A DNA stretch of 64,000 nt from Prostheceraeus crozeri (taxonomy: Eukaryota; Platyhelminthes; Polycladida; Euryleptidae): NCBI GenBank assembly GCA_907163375.1, contig CAJQUW010003609.1, positions 1 through 64,000 on the forward strand, read 5' to 3'. The number at the start of each line of letters is the position of its first letter. Positions within the stretch are counted from its first letter, which is position 1. Shown one piece after another: positions 22,996 through 33,600 of the stretch. The translations under genes and the position numbers were made by a program. The notes below the pieces were generated by a model, which was given only the letters and a program-made list of their open reading frames with translations, did no database searches and was not told where the DNA came from.

Positions 22996-25209
22996 CCCAA
23001 GTGAACTACGTGGACTAAGACTTATTTCAATAAATGCGGATCTATTATATACTAAGGCGTCTATGTAATCGGGCTGAAATACAATTTAGCATTTTTGTCT
23101 CAAATGGAGTTTCTACAGATGATGTCCTGTGTAAGGAATGGTAACGAGTCAGATGTTACTAGTAATTACGAAAAATCTAGAAAAACAAAAAAATGTAGTG
23201 TGTACAAAAACAGTATACAATACCGCAACTGAGCGAACCAATTGGAATAACGAATTCTTTAGCCAACCGTGGAAAAATCGATAAACACAGTGCGTCAGTC
23301 CAGTGGTGGATAGCTGATGCTGACTGAATCGTACGCTCGTAATTTGCAGTTGAGTAGCGCTATCATTAACACGTGTAGCTTTATCAGCGTAGCCTCATAT
23401 GTAGACACATGATCTGCAGATTTTAGGGTTGGAACCGGCCGGGACTGGGCGGCGTATTCAAAACCGACCGGTCGGGGATGGGAAGGTGGCTGTTATCTCT
23501 ATGCTCGTTGGTTAAAGGTTTGATCGTCAGACTTTATTTGGTCAACTTTTGCCATAAGACATTATTCAACTTCAACATGGCATACATGAAATGCATGAAT
23601 GGTAGGCCATCAGGTACTGCGGATGAGCGAGAGTTACCTACATGTATTGCAATAGCATACAATGCAATTATTCGCACTTTGACATTATGTTTTGTGCGAT
23701 GAGCAGTAATACTCGCAATGACTTATTTACTAGTTTAATGAGTTGTAGGCCTACTTTATAATTTATGATAATGTTAACTGCATTTTCAAAGTCAATCAAA
23801 ACACACAAGTTGAAATCAGATTATCGAAATAGTGACCCAAACGGTCATTGATGTAGTAATAACATTGAAACAACAACAATAATACATGCGTATATCTGTA
23901 TCTCGCCTCCACAAGAAAGCTTTAAGCGGTCAACAAATGCCGGCAACTGGTTCTAACCCTGCTGTAGATACTTTTTATGCTAATCATGTTGAAAAAATAC
24001 ATGTACTTCTTCGACTCTGAGACAACGTCATCCTATTAATAAACCAAATCAAAGACAGTGGAAGACGTCTCTGGGGTTAATCCCACAGCAGCTCTAGAGT
24101 CCGGTCGCTGAGTTGCTAACCTTACTTTGTAGCAGGTTAAATTAATCTAATTTAACAATTAACTTCGATGTGAGAAGCCTTGGCCCCGAACTTCTGCCTG
24201 GGCGCTTTTCTTTAGTGGGAATGTCGAAGAGTTCCATTAATGAACGTATGTAATGGCAAAAACTAAAATTCGCGGATTTAATCATCTTTGAATAATGCAG
24301 GTATTTTGAATAATTCGGATATATATTAAGAAATAGTGCTGCAACAGACTAAACAGAACATACCAGATCTGTGTGGTCTATGAGTTTCTTACATCCATAA
24401 TAAAAAATATGTTTTTTTGAAGTCTAGCTTTGAAACAAACAACGTGTTTTTTGTTTCTTTTGATTCTTTTTGTTGCATAGTTTTTCATTCCAGTATTTTC
24501 CATCGTTTATTTTTAATTGAAAAGTTCATGGGCCATTCATAAAGAACGTCCGCAGCGTGGGGCGCGAGGGTTGGCAAGTGCAGACATTTTCGGGCGTTCA
24601 TGAAGGGAGGGGTCAAGGAGATTGCGGACGCGTCCGCATAGGTAGTCACTCACATAGACAGAGAAAGAGAGAGAACTTTAATTATTTCAGAATATCGAAT
24701 CGAGTATCGTAATTCTAGAACGTTGGACAAATTGAGGAACTGTACGTGTGCACATTGTGCAGTTTTGCTCATAAAGCTTTAACCTTTTCGTAAATCACAA
24801 TAGAATTAGCTTATATATTGGATTATCAGAATAGTTTTAGCGATAATTACAATTATCAAAATAGCCTCTAAGACACTCAAAAGAAACATTGGAATTATCA
24901 AAATTAGTATACGCATGTACTGTAACATAAAAGAAGAAGTATGATAAATGAAAGCAAATGCGATTTCCGACTAGATATTTATGTGCTAATGATATAAACC
25001 ATACGGGTAGAAAGGAACAGAAAATACATGAAATATAAGAACAAGCATTACGATTTTTGGCTTTATGCCCATGCGTACCCAAAAATTTGGTGCATATGAT
25101 GGTAGGCCTATAATCCGTGCCATGACACAAGGATATGCGTTTAAGTGCCCTGAAATTAATGTGGGCCCACCAGTAAAAATTCACTAAAAAATGCACTGGT
25201 AATAAGTGT

Positions 25210-25323
25210 TACATAGCAGAAGCAAGAAGGAATTTTATTACTCGGATAAATGAATACATGAAAGGTAGACCTGCATCTGAAATTAGCATGCACGAACACT
25301 TTCCTAACGAAGCGAATTTTTGA
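25210..25323 (+). pseudogene. PLE-4 GIY-YIG domain, distal half
   Basis: Reads YIAEARRNFITRINEYMKG and continues to a stop at 25321-25323. This is the second half of the PLE GIY-YIG signature (Y-I/V-G-x-T-x-R-x-(F/L)-x-x-R-I-x-E-H) with G changed to A and H to Y. It is separated from its first half (21256-21291) only by the inserted hAT. The 3' UTR after it contains TCACTGATGATGACC and GAAACATGTTT (25552-25590), typical of PLE 3' ends. Confidence 0.8.
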
Positions 25324-25683
25324 AATATATATAGAACTAAGCTGTGGTTGACAAAGTTGGCTGAAGTTATGCATATTCGCGAGATTAATGACGAAATATT
25401 GATGAATATTGAATATTCAACTTGTGACGCAGTTAGAACTTTGGTGAATCCATGCACTACAAACTTATCGACGACCTATGAGCTGATGAAACGTAGTTCA
25501 CTTTCCTTCTTTCGTATATAAGCTCCATTTTATTGTAACATCTGTTTCTCCTGTCACTGATGATGACCAATTATGCTTGAAACATGTTTGACCCTCAAAA
25601 TGAATAGTTTTCATTCTATCATGAATCATCATTTTATCTGGTTTTGCACTTAATGATAACAAACGTTACACTGAAATGCCATT

Positions 25684-25735
25684 CCAGGGAATCCTAGTTG
25701 GTCGCTGCGCGGAGTGACCAACTAGGATTCCCTGG
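25684..25735. repeat. Perfect 20-bp hairpin with 12-base loop
   Basis: CCAGGGAATCCTAGTTGGTC is followed by GCTGCGCGGAGT and then the exact reverse complement of the first arm. The stem is uninterrupted. No TE ends or coding frame are associated, and it lies 50 bp beyond the PLE-4 target duplication. Confidence 0.9.
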
Positions 25736-25993
25736 CCATTCCCTTCGTGCCACACCACTCATACGCCCGATTATGCGCATGTATTTTTGGTGCTAAAGTC
25801 AATTATGGAATCATCAACTATACTCGTATTCATTGGCAATCGCCAACGATAACATATGCCGGAGTCATACACAGTGAGCCACAAGCCGCAAATAGAGTTG
25901 ATGATGATGATAACGAATTTTTATTAAAAATGACACATGCTAAACAGCTTCAGGGTCATTTCACAACTTTAAAAGAAATACATAAAAATGCAA

Positions 25994-26242
25994 TCAGTTA
26001 CTGGTGAACAGGCTCTTGACAGATGATTTGAATCGATGTTGAGAGTTCAGAACTGTACATTCTTGAGGCAACTCATTCCATAATCGCGTTGCACATGAGG
26101 AAAACAGTCTATTTTTAGTTGACTTAGGTCTACATCTTGGCACGATGGGATGGTGAGATGAGACAGAACGTAGATGAGATCGGTTTGGGAAGTCGCTCAC
26201 AATTTCGCATTTAGGTAAGAAGGAGCCACACCATTGACACAT
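25994..26242 (-). pseudogene. LINE ORF2 extreme C-terminus fragment
   Basis: Reads SSHHPIVPRCRPKSTKNRLF, then SSCATRLWNELPQE and FKSSVKSLF. This is the standard C-terminal end of CR1/L2-type ORF2 (R-x-x-x-x-x-x-S-F/x-x-x-x-x-x-LWN-x-LP ... FK-x-x-L/V-K-x-x-LF). No RT catalytic region is present. The orientation is opposite to the other LINE ends to the left. Confidence 0.75.
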
Positions 26243-27510
26243 TTGTGACGGGAGAGACTACTACTTAAACTTAAGCTGAAGTAGAAAGGTTCTACTTAAG
26301 GTTCAATGAGAGCTGGCATACAGAAAAAGCAATAAGCCATATGCCGCCTTTGATTGCGGAGGGGCAAGTTGCGAACGATGGCTCACAGCTTATGACTGAT
26401 GGCTTATTCTGTGTGCCTCCAGCCGTTCACGCTCACAAACAACCATGGTAACTCACTCCTGAAGTTGAATAATAATCAGTTGTTAGTAGATAGGAAGCGA
26501 TGCTGAATTAATTGACACTTTTCGAGCGCTGCAAGGGCGAACTATAATGATTCCAATCTCAGAAGCAAATAAGTGCTCGTGGTGAGAACTCAAAAAGAAG
26601 AATTTGTCAATTTATGTTTGCTATCTGACTTTTTAAACTAAATTTGATGACAATAGGCCTATCTATTTCTGACAAATAACACGTATTGGCACTTTGTTTG
26701 AATTTACTTTCTTTCCATCAAATTCTTGAAAACTTTTTGCTTTGATACTTGCTCACTTTTCACTTTTTTGCTCAATTTATGTCATTCTATAAAATTCTAT
26801 AAATCTCTTATAGATTCTGGCCATTCATCTGGAAATGAGCTTGCTGGAAATAATAATAGTGATAATAAAAATATACTGCCCATTTTACCCCAATGATATT
26901 TTAGGAGTGGGGCTATATGGGCACTTTATTTCGACCAACAATATCTTTCACTTTCTGAGCGTGTTCTTCAATCATAATTAGCATCGTCTTGATTTTGCGC
27001 GTATAGCATGATTTCTTTTCAACATTTTCTAATCTATTTTTTCAATTACATATTCACAGCACTTTGATACAATGTTTAAGGGTTCGATCTCTTTCCTGTG
27101 ATATTGTGTGAAATGTATCCAGCGCTATGAAATAAAATTTCTGAGAAACTTCTGTTAAAGTTTTAATTAGTATTGATTCTTAGATAATAGAAATTAGAAA
27201 ATGATCCACATGACCAAAAGCTAGGGGAGTTAATTATGACTTTTCAGTCAATTCAACGAAGCAAGCCTCATGAATTTCAAATTTTCCTCGATGTATTAAA
27301 ATCCAGTTTGCTATAACTAGTTCTTACAGTGAAAACATAAATAATGAAATTGTTACTGTATTTTTCTAGAATAAATTGAAATTTGACGCGAGTTATGATA
27401 CACTAAGATAAGAATGAATTGAATCCTTTCACAAGAGATGTTATTTAAGATTCAAAAGTTACTCTATCAATGCTTTGTTATTTCGTTACACAAAATTAAT
27501 TATTTCTCAG
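26243..27510. other. No recognised gene; upstream region of the CAP gene
   Basis: AT-rich with no TE signature I can name. If the CAP gene has no far-upstream exon, its promoter must lie here. No convincing TATA/initiator pair was seen. Confidence 0.45.
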
Positions 27511-27559
27511 CAATATATCAGAACTCGCATAGTTGCTAGTCTATCTGTATTCTGTAAAC
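27511..27559 (+). promoter_or_regulatory. Probable 5' UTR start of exon 1 or 2, behind a splice acceptor
   Basis: AATTATTTCTCAG ends at 27510 and fits a 3' splice site. An exon starting at 27511 would give 49 nt of 5' UTR before the ATG at 27560. This implies an untranslated exon further upstream, which I could not identify. Confidence 0.35.
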
Positions 27560-27608
27560 ATGACTGGAGCTAGACTGTTATTCGTTTTGTATATTCTGGC
27601 TTCGTATG
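27560..27608 (+). CDS. CAP gene exon 1: start codon and signal peptide
   Basis: Encodes MTGARLLFVLYILASY plus one base: a charged start, a hydrophobic core and a small-residue end, as in a signal peptide. The donor is G|GTAAGT at 27609. This donor overlaps the first bases (AGTTTTACG) of repeat copy B, which begins at 27612. Confidence 0.8.
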
Positions 27609-30600
27609 GTAAGTTTTACGATCATTTGATAAAGAATATCCTCCTTTACACTTCTGCTCCATAAGCACTTTCTACATGTATAGAAACAATTAGGTCATTT
27701 CACGAAAATCCCTTGGATCAGTTAGCCGCTTAACTCCATGGTGTGCAAGCAGAATTGCGCATTTAATGAAAAAAAATAGAAATATGTTCCATCAAGGCAA
27801 AAAAAATTCTCACTCCAACGAGCGACTTAGCCGAATCCATCCACTTTATTCAATGATTTGCTAATCGAGCTCGTCGCGAAGATACAGAAACATATGATAG
27901 GCACTACTGCAGTTTAGTGCACCCTAAAATGCATGTGAGAACAACATGATTTAATCAACAGAATGAATGCCGTTCGTTCTTCCCTATAGTTATAAATGAG
28001 TGTCTTTGTGTCTTCGTGTGTCTTCGTCTTCGTCTTCGCACATTACACCGAGCGCGCGCTTCGGTGTAATGTGCGTACTCATCGTTTGCGGGAGAATGCG
28101 CCATTGTTTAGGGTGCACTAAACTGCAGTAGGCGCGTTTCCGTCTCTTTCATAGAGGGTGCACTAAACTGCAGTAGTGCCCATATGATAGACAATGTGTC
28201 ACAAATATTCTCACAAAAAGGTTTTCAAAAAGTTCCCGGCATAGAGTATTTATTTATATAATAGGTACGAGTACAATGACGATTAAAGAAAATGTCACCA
28301 TACACTGAAAATTTTGATATTGAAAGATTCAGTCTTTTGTGTAGATTTCGCTTCTGCGGTTCAAAAAAAGATAGTGAATAGACTTTTATAATACTGAATA
28401 TTTATCAAATTATTCATGTATCTATATGCTAGCGATTTGGTACCTCGGACTTTAGTATATAAGTAGTATGAAACTTATTAGATATCTAAAAGAAAGAAAA
28501 TGTACTTACAGGTATCCTAATAAAACGGAAATTGAGCTGATTATCAAAGAAATTCATGAACTGCATTAATAAGCGGAAGTCGTCATACAAAAGTTGAGTT
28601 TTTTCTGCTTCTTGGCTCGAATTTCAAGTTTGTTAACCTATCAAATCTAGTTAATAACTCTCTTCCACCAGGCTAAATGGATCTGTAAATGTAAGACTCC
28701 TGTCCAAATTATTAGCTAACAGACAGCATTCTACGGTAAATAAAAATCAATGTCAAAATTGAGTTATAAACGTAATAGAACTATAATCATGCAGTTAGAA
28801 TTCAACTATATTCACGTGGATTAATTCAATTTTCATGGACAGTGAAACTGAGACTCATTCAGACATCTTTGAGCATGTGGTTTTATGATTCACAAAATTT
28901 ATGCATCATATTTTATCGGAATAATATTGTGCATCATTGTCTTCGATTATGACATTTTGCTCCTTCAGTGGCAGGTAATTTGTGACATGATTACGCTTAA
29001 GAAAATTCACTATTCTTTCTGCTATAATGCTATCATGATCAGTCAGCTCCGTGTTAAGCCTCATTTGCACTTGGCCAGCGACTGGTGTCCTGCAAACATA
29101 CACGGTGACTGGCTGACTGGCGTGTCACCGCAAAATCCACTGACGTCTACAAAAACAGTCCAGTAGCTACTTTACTGGACCGGTATTGCATAGGTTTGAC
29201 CCGTCAAGAACGAGTTTTGTCCCTTCAAGATAAATAATGTCATTTCAAACTCCAGCAGTCGAAAAGAATAGGCCCTATGCGTCATTGCTGTTTCAAACGC
29301 ATTTGTGCCGGTATGAATGCGTTCACTGCTGCTCATCGATTTATTTGAGACAAAAAAGGTGAATTTATTCTATTCTATCTACCAAATCAACTGCAGCATC
29401 ATCGTTTTAAATGCAAAATGAAATAGCAAAGCAATAAAGACGCAGCTTTTTCATTATTCCTTTAACCTGTTGAGCCCAAGTTATTCAAATTGCTTATGAA
29501 TTTGGACTGACTAATACGTGCACATCAAAAACCTGTATCATTCTTCTTTTCTCCAAATGACTTCGAATGACTGCACGACTGCACGTGCTTCGAATGTGCT
29601 GTATATATTCAATCTGTCAAATGTGGAAATGAGATCGGATGCTTAACTGACTGGCTGTGGTTGGATTTGAAGCAATAGGGCCTACAGAATGGGCACAGCA
29701 AGTATTTGTCAGTTACGCTGAGAAGATACGTTGATTGAGCTGAGAAGATGCTGAACGAATGACGGATGTGCATCCTCGGGGCTATTAACATATTATATCG
29801 TTGGACAAAGCTGATTTACTAATTAATATTTTTATCTGTAAATCGATGTATAATAAGAATTTTCTGCTCTTCTGTGTCTCTATAAACTTGCAATACAGTT
29901 GGATGTTAGTTGCTATATTCGATGATAGCTGATCGTTATCAGGAACATAGACATTTTAGTATTGTCCACGATACTTGTTCAAGCCCTTGTTAGTTGCTTT
30001 GGTTGTTGTACGCTTGTTGGTTGCTGCACTAACTACCTAAGTAAAGCTAAGCTTTTCGATTAAATCCAATCACAAAAATTGAAAATTGCATTAATTTGTT
30101 TAACTGATGATTTTGCTCAAATGGCAAGAAGCTTATGAGAAATTTATTTTGAACTCATCAAAGTTCTTGCTAGCTTAGGCAGGTGCATTATGATTACTGT
30201 AGATCTATTATTATAATTTTCACATTTTATATCCTTCTATTCTTCAAAGAAAACGTTCACCTATAACCTGGTCGTCAATATATGATCAAGGACAAAGCAA
30301 GATGAGGTTCACTTAAAAAAATCCTGCAGTTGTCTATGCTCTTTAGACGACAGATTTTTCTGTCTAAACGGCAATCTTTCTATATTTCAGTCAAAGAAGG
30401 AGTCTTGTTGTATGGTGTTGCAATTTAGAGTAAAATCAGGATTTCCTTTTCTAATTTTCTATAAAGCAACTGCTAACTAGTGAACTTGTAAGCACATAAG
30501 AGTGCTACAGGTACCCATAAATGTGGTTACTATGCATAAACACTACTAAGAGAGAGAGAGAGAGATTTATCAGAAAAACCAAGCTTTGGTTAATAGTTTG

Positions 30601-33600
30601 TCACCGATGAAAATCGATGGATTCGATATACCTGAAGTTCGCAACAATTCGATCCACCTACCTTTTGGAGAAAAAGAAAATTGCCAAATCGATGCGATCA
30701 CTGGCTTCACTCTTTCCAGGAGATAATCAAGCTGCTCAGGAGTAAGACTCAAAGATTATGAAATGAGGTTTTGTCCTCCGAATCCAATTCCTCCAGCAAA
30801 GTATCTGATGCTTTTCTCTCCGTAAAATCCATTTTGGTGTCCAACACTTTCTCTTCCTATTTCTCTTTAATTTTGCTAAATCAGCCACACGGGCAGTTGC
30901 GAGGACCACTTCATTCGATGACATTTTCAAAATGAATGGAAGTGTACTACCTACTGTCCTCTTTGTCGCAAGTTGTAATGTAAACGCAACAAGGCAGTCA
31001 CCGGACCGATCAATCAAGTCCGCTATGATCGGCAACTATTATTTATATTCTGATTTATTTTTAAAATAATATCATTTTACGAATTTTACAAAATGGCATA
31101 AAATGATATCATTTTATTTTTCATGATGAAAATATACCATTTTTTTGTGAAATATACGTAGTCCTACACCGTAAATGGATCTTGTCATCAGAATTTTTCG
31201 ATTTACACTGCTACCAGGCTACTTTTGCTGCTCTTAGCAATGAAATTGAAATTAGATTGCATGCGCATCGATAGATTCTAAATAATGGAAGATCGAAGAA
31301 AGCAGTTTAGTCATACAAAGCTTCTTGTAAATCAAAAGTTAGGTATGGCCTCTGGCCTATACATCAGACATCGCAAGTTTTGATTTAATTTTGGTACACT
31401 CGAATTATAAATACGCCTACAATGCAGTTGGTTAGGCCAACAGTATCTAAAGTATGGGAAAAGGCTAAAAATATTTAGATTACAGTCGAGACTTCAAAAG
31501 CATCAAGACATTTATTAATGAGTTGTTTGACAATTTGTGTGATAGACAAACTGACAGACAATAGCCTGCTGCTTTTCGCTACTTGAATCAACCAGTGCGG
31601 AAGGACATGGGTAGAACAAACGAAAGAGACTAAATTTGCTTCAATACAAGATGCGAAGAATCTATGATTAGAAAGTATAATGGAACAAAAATTTTTGATG
31701 ACATCATTTTATATCATTTTTCAAAAATAAAATGATATCATTTTTCTTCAGAATAAAATGATATCATTTTATCTTTGCCGATCTTTGCAAGTCAATGATG
31801 CGCGCACGCTGTAATATGAGGGCGAAGAATTTTACTGGACTCCAGTCACTGACCTAATGTAAACTAGGCTTAAATTTCTGCAAAGCTGTAAAAATGTGCA
31901 CCTTTTACATGTGGCACTGGGTCTCAATTGGAGTTCATTTAATAAAATCGAAACTACATGCGTTTTGGGATCTAATTAATACTGAGTTGCTACTCTACCT
32001 TATATACTCACTCTAGGTTCCGGCTTTCATGGTTTCAAGTAAATTGAGCATCAGCATCCACCAAGTATTTCTCTTCCTAACCAAAGTGCCATCACACGGC
32101 ACGTGATAACTTATGGAAGTGACGTCAGTACCAAAGACAATTTTACCATGTTATTTAGATCACGTCATTTTAACATTTCATATTGTCTGGAAACTCGGGC
32201 TATTAAAAAAGAGTTGCTTCAGACGGAATTTGTAACAGATTTATTGGTACCATGGTGAGAGAAATGTGAGATGCTGTCCATCGTTTTCGTATTATCAAAT
32301 TTTAGCTTGTCATTCCAGTGATGCACCAGTCGGAGAGCGGGCGAAAAGCTTCGTGCATAATTCACACCAAATAAATTGTGAAGATTAATTGGTGTCTTAG
32401 GTTTTCATACAAATTAAGTAAGGGGTCAAACATTTTCAAAATAATTGATCAATTGAGAAAATGTGTTTTCAAACTAAAAAATTTGACAGCTGTTCAATGT
32501 ACATTAGCTCCTTCATTTCTTAATGTTTTTCATTTTTTGATATATATTATAGCAGAATTCGTTATAGACAATTTTTGTGAAGGTTTTCTTTCCAACAGGT
32601 ATATGAATAACTTTTCCTTGTGGGATCCTTCGTCTCCGACAACTAACTGATACTAATTTGACTTGAATTTTCCACAATATCTGTACTTCAATTTACAAGT
32701 CTTGGTTATTAGCATTCTTCTTTTTCTCTTTGCCTCTCATGCGGCGACATCAATTATGAATCCTATCTTCTCTTTTTTGCCAACAACTGCGATATCTGGC
32801 CTCCTTGCTGGGATTCTGTCATTCGTTCCTATCTAGAAGTCTCATAATATCTTCATTAGTTTTCTGTTTCAATCAACTAGCTCATAGTGGAATGCGTTCC
32901 ATGGCTCTGTCGATGCTTTGATGTCATGTTGTAGACATGTATTGATGTGCGTGTCTGGAAACTTAATTGTGAAGTTTTAGATATTCGTTTCCCGCCAACT
33001 TAGAGCATCATGAGTTTGAGTAGATGGGACACTCTCATCTGAAGACATACAAATTGTTCACTTATCGTCGTTGTTACATTTCAGCATGTGAGTTGAATGT
33101 CATGTCTCACTCTTGATTGCGTGGTCCTGTGCTGCAATTAGTAACACCTCGGATGCAATTTAAAAAATGACCGACTTAGCCGCACCAAGCCTTCCTTGAT
33201 GTTATCGCTTTCATCTTCTACGAGCATTGCCTGTCCGCGCATTTTTGGTGCCGATTTTCTAAAGAGTGTGATTAGATATTGAGTCTGGGTGCATTTGTCC
33301 TGGCGTTCCGAAGGTCTCTTTCGGAATAGACGCATGTCCTGGCTTTGCAGTATCTCAGCATTAAAATAAAGCATGATTTTTTCAATTCTGTTGAATTAAA
33401 AATTATTACTACTGCATATTTGATGATCTGTCTGTAAGGACATTAATCGGGAAAATACAATACATTTTGCTGAGGGTTCATGAAATCGAAAGCACAATTG
33501 TACCATCAGTCGAGAGAAATAGACAATATATAATTAGAAAAATACGTTTAATCTTAAGTGTTCGCCAGAACCATTTGTTCACTTGTATATGTCACTTGTA

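Larger units (their letters stand above)
21284..25206. mobile_element. hAT-type element (3.9 kb) inserted in PLE-4, 8-bp target duplication GTAATAAG
   Basis: The left end CAGGGCATTTTTTTAC starts at 21292. The right end, read inward, is CAGTGCATTTTTTAGTGAA and finishes at 25198. GTAATAAG flanks both sides (21284-21291, 25199-25206). Subterminal CCCACCAGT/ACTGGTGGGCCCA words occur near both ends (21346-21393 and 25160-25173). Inside are a LINE 3' end (21860-22642) and about 2.5 kb with no recognisable transposase. Frames 23478-23702 and 24837-25196 show no motifs. It is best described as a non-autonomous or internally replaced hAT. Confidence 0.9.
20364..25631 (+). mobile_element. Penelope-like element (PLE-4), interrupted by a hAT, with 13-bp target duplication
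   Basis: TCATGAATCATCA at 20364-20376 and 25619-25631 is a direct repeat bracketing the element. The PLE consists of 20377-21291 plus 25207-25618, together about 1.3 kb, so it was 5'-truncated when it inserted. Between the halves sits a 3.9-kb hAT element. Removing that hAT and one of its 8-bp duplications joins the GIY-YIG motif exactly: GAGCACTGTAATAAG runs into TGTTACATAGCA, reading E-H-C-N-K then C-Y-I-A. Unlike PLE-1 and PLE-2 this copy shows no inverted 5' arm. Confidence 0.85.
27612..28920 (+). repeat. 1.1-kb dispersed repeat, copy B, in intron 1
   Basis: Parallel to 18724-19827 at high identity. The left boundary falls inside the exon 1 donor (GT-A-AGTTTTACG). It carries the MITE at 27900-28180 that copy A lacks. 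A TATA-like word is near 28456. After 28920 similarity stops. Confidence 0.85.

Noticed and set aside
24837-25457. Cysteine-containing minus-strand frames near 25 kb
   Set aside because: They run across the hAT right end and the PLE GIY-YIG on the opposite strand, so they are shadows.
25552-25592. CTGATGA ... GAAA words in the PLE-4 3' UTR as a hammerhead ribozyme
   Set aside because: The bases between the two core words do not form the required stem II, so the fold is not supported. The PLE-1 counterpart has CTGATGG, also unfit.
27000-27120. GGGTTCGATC near 27082 as a tRNA or SINE B box
   Set aside because: No A box, acceptor stem or cloverleaf could be drawn around it.
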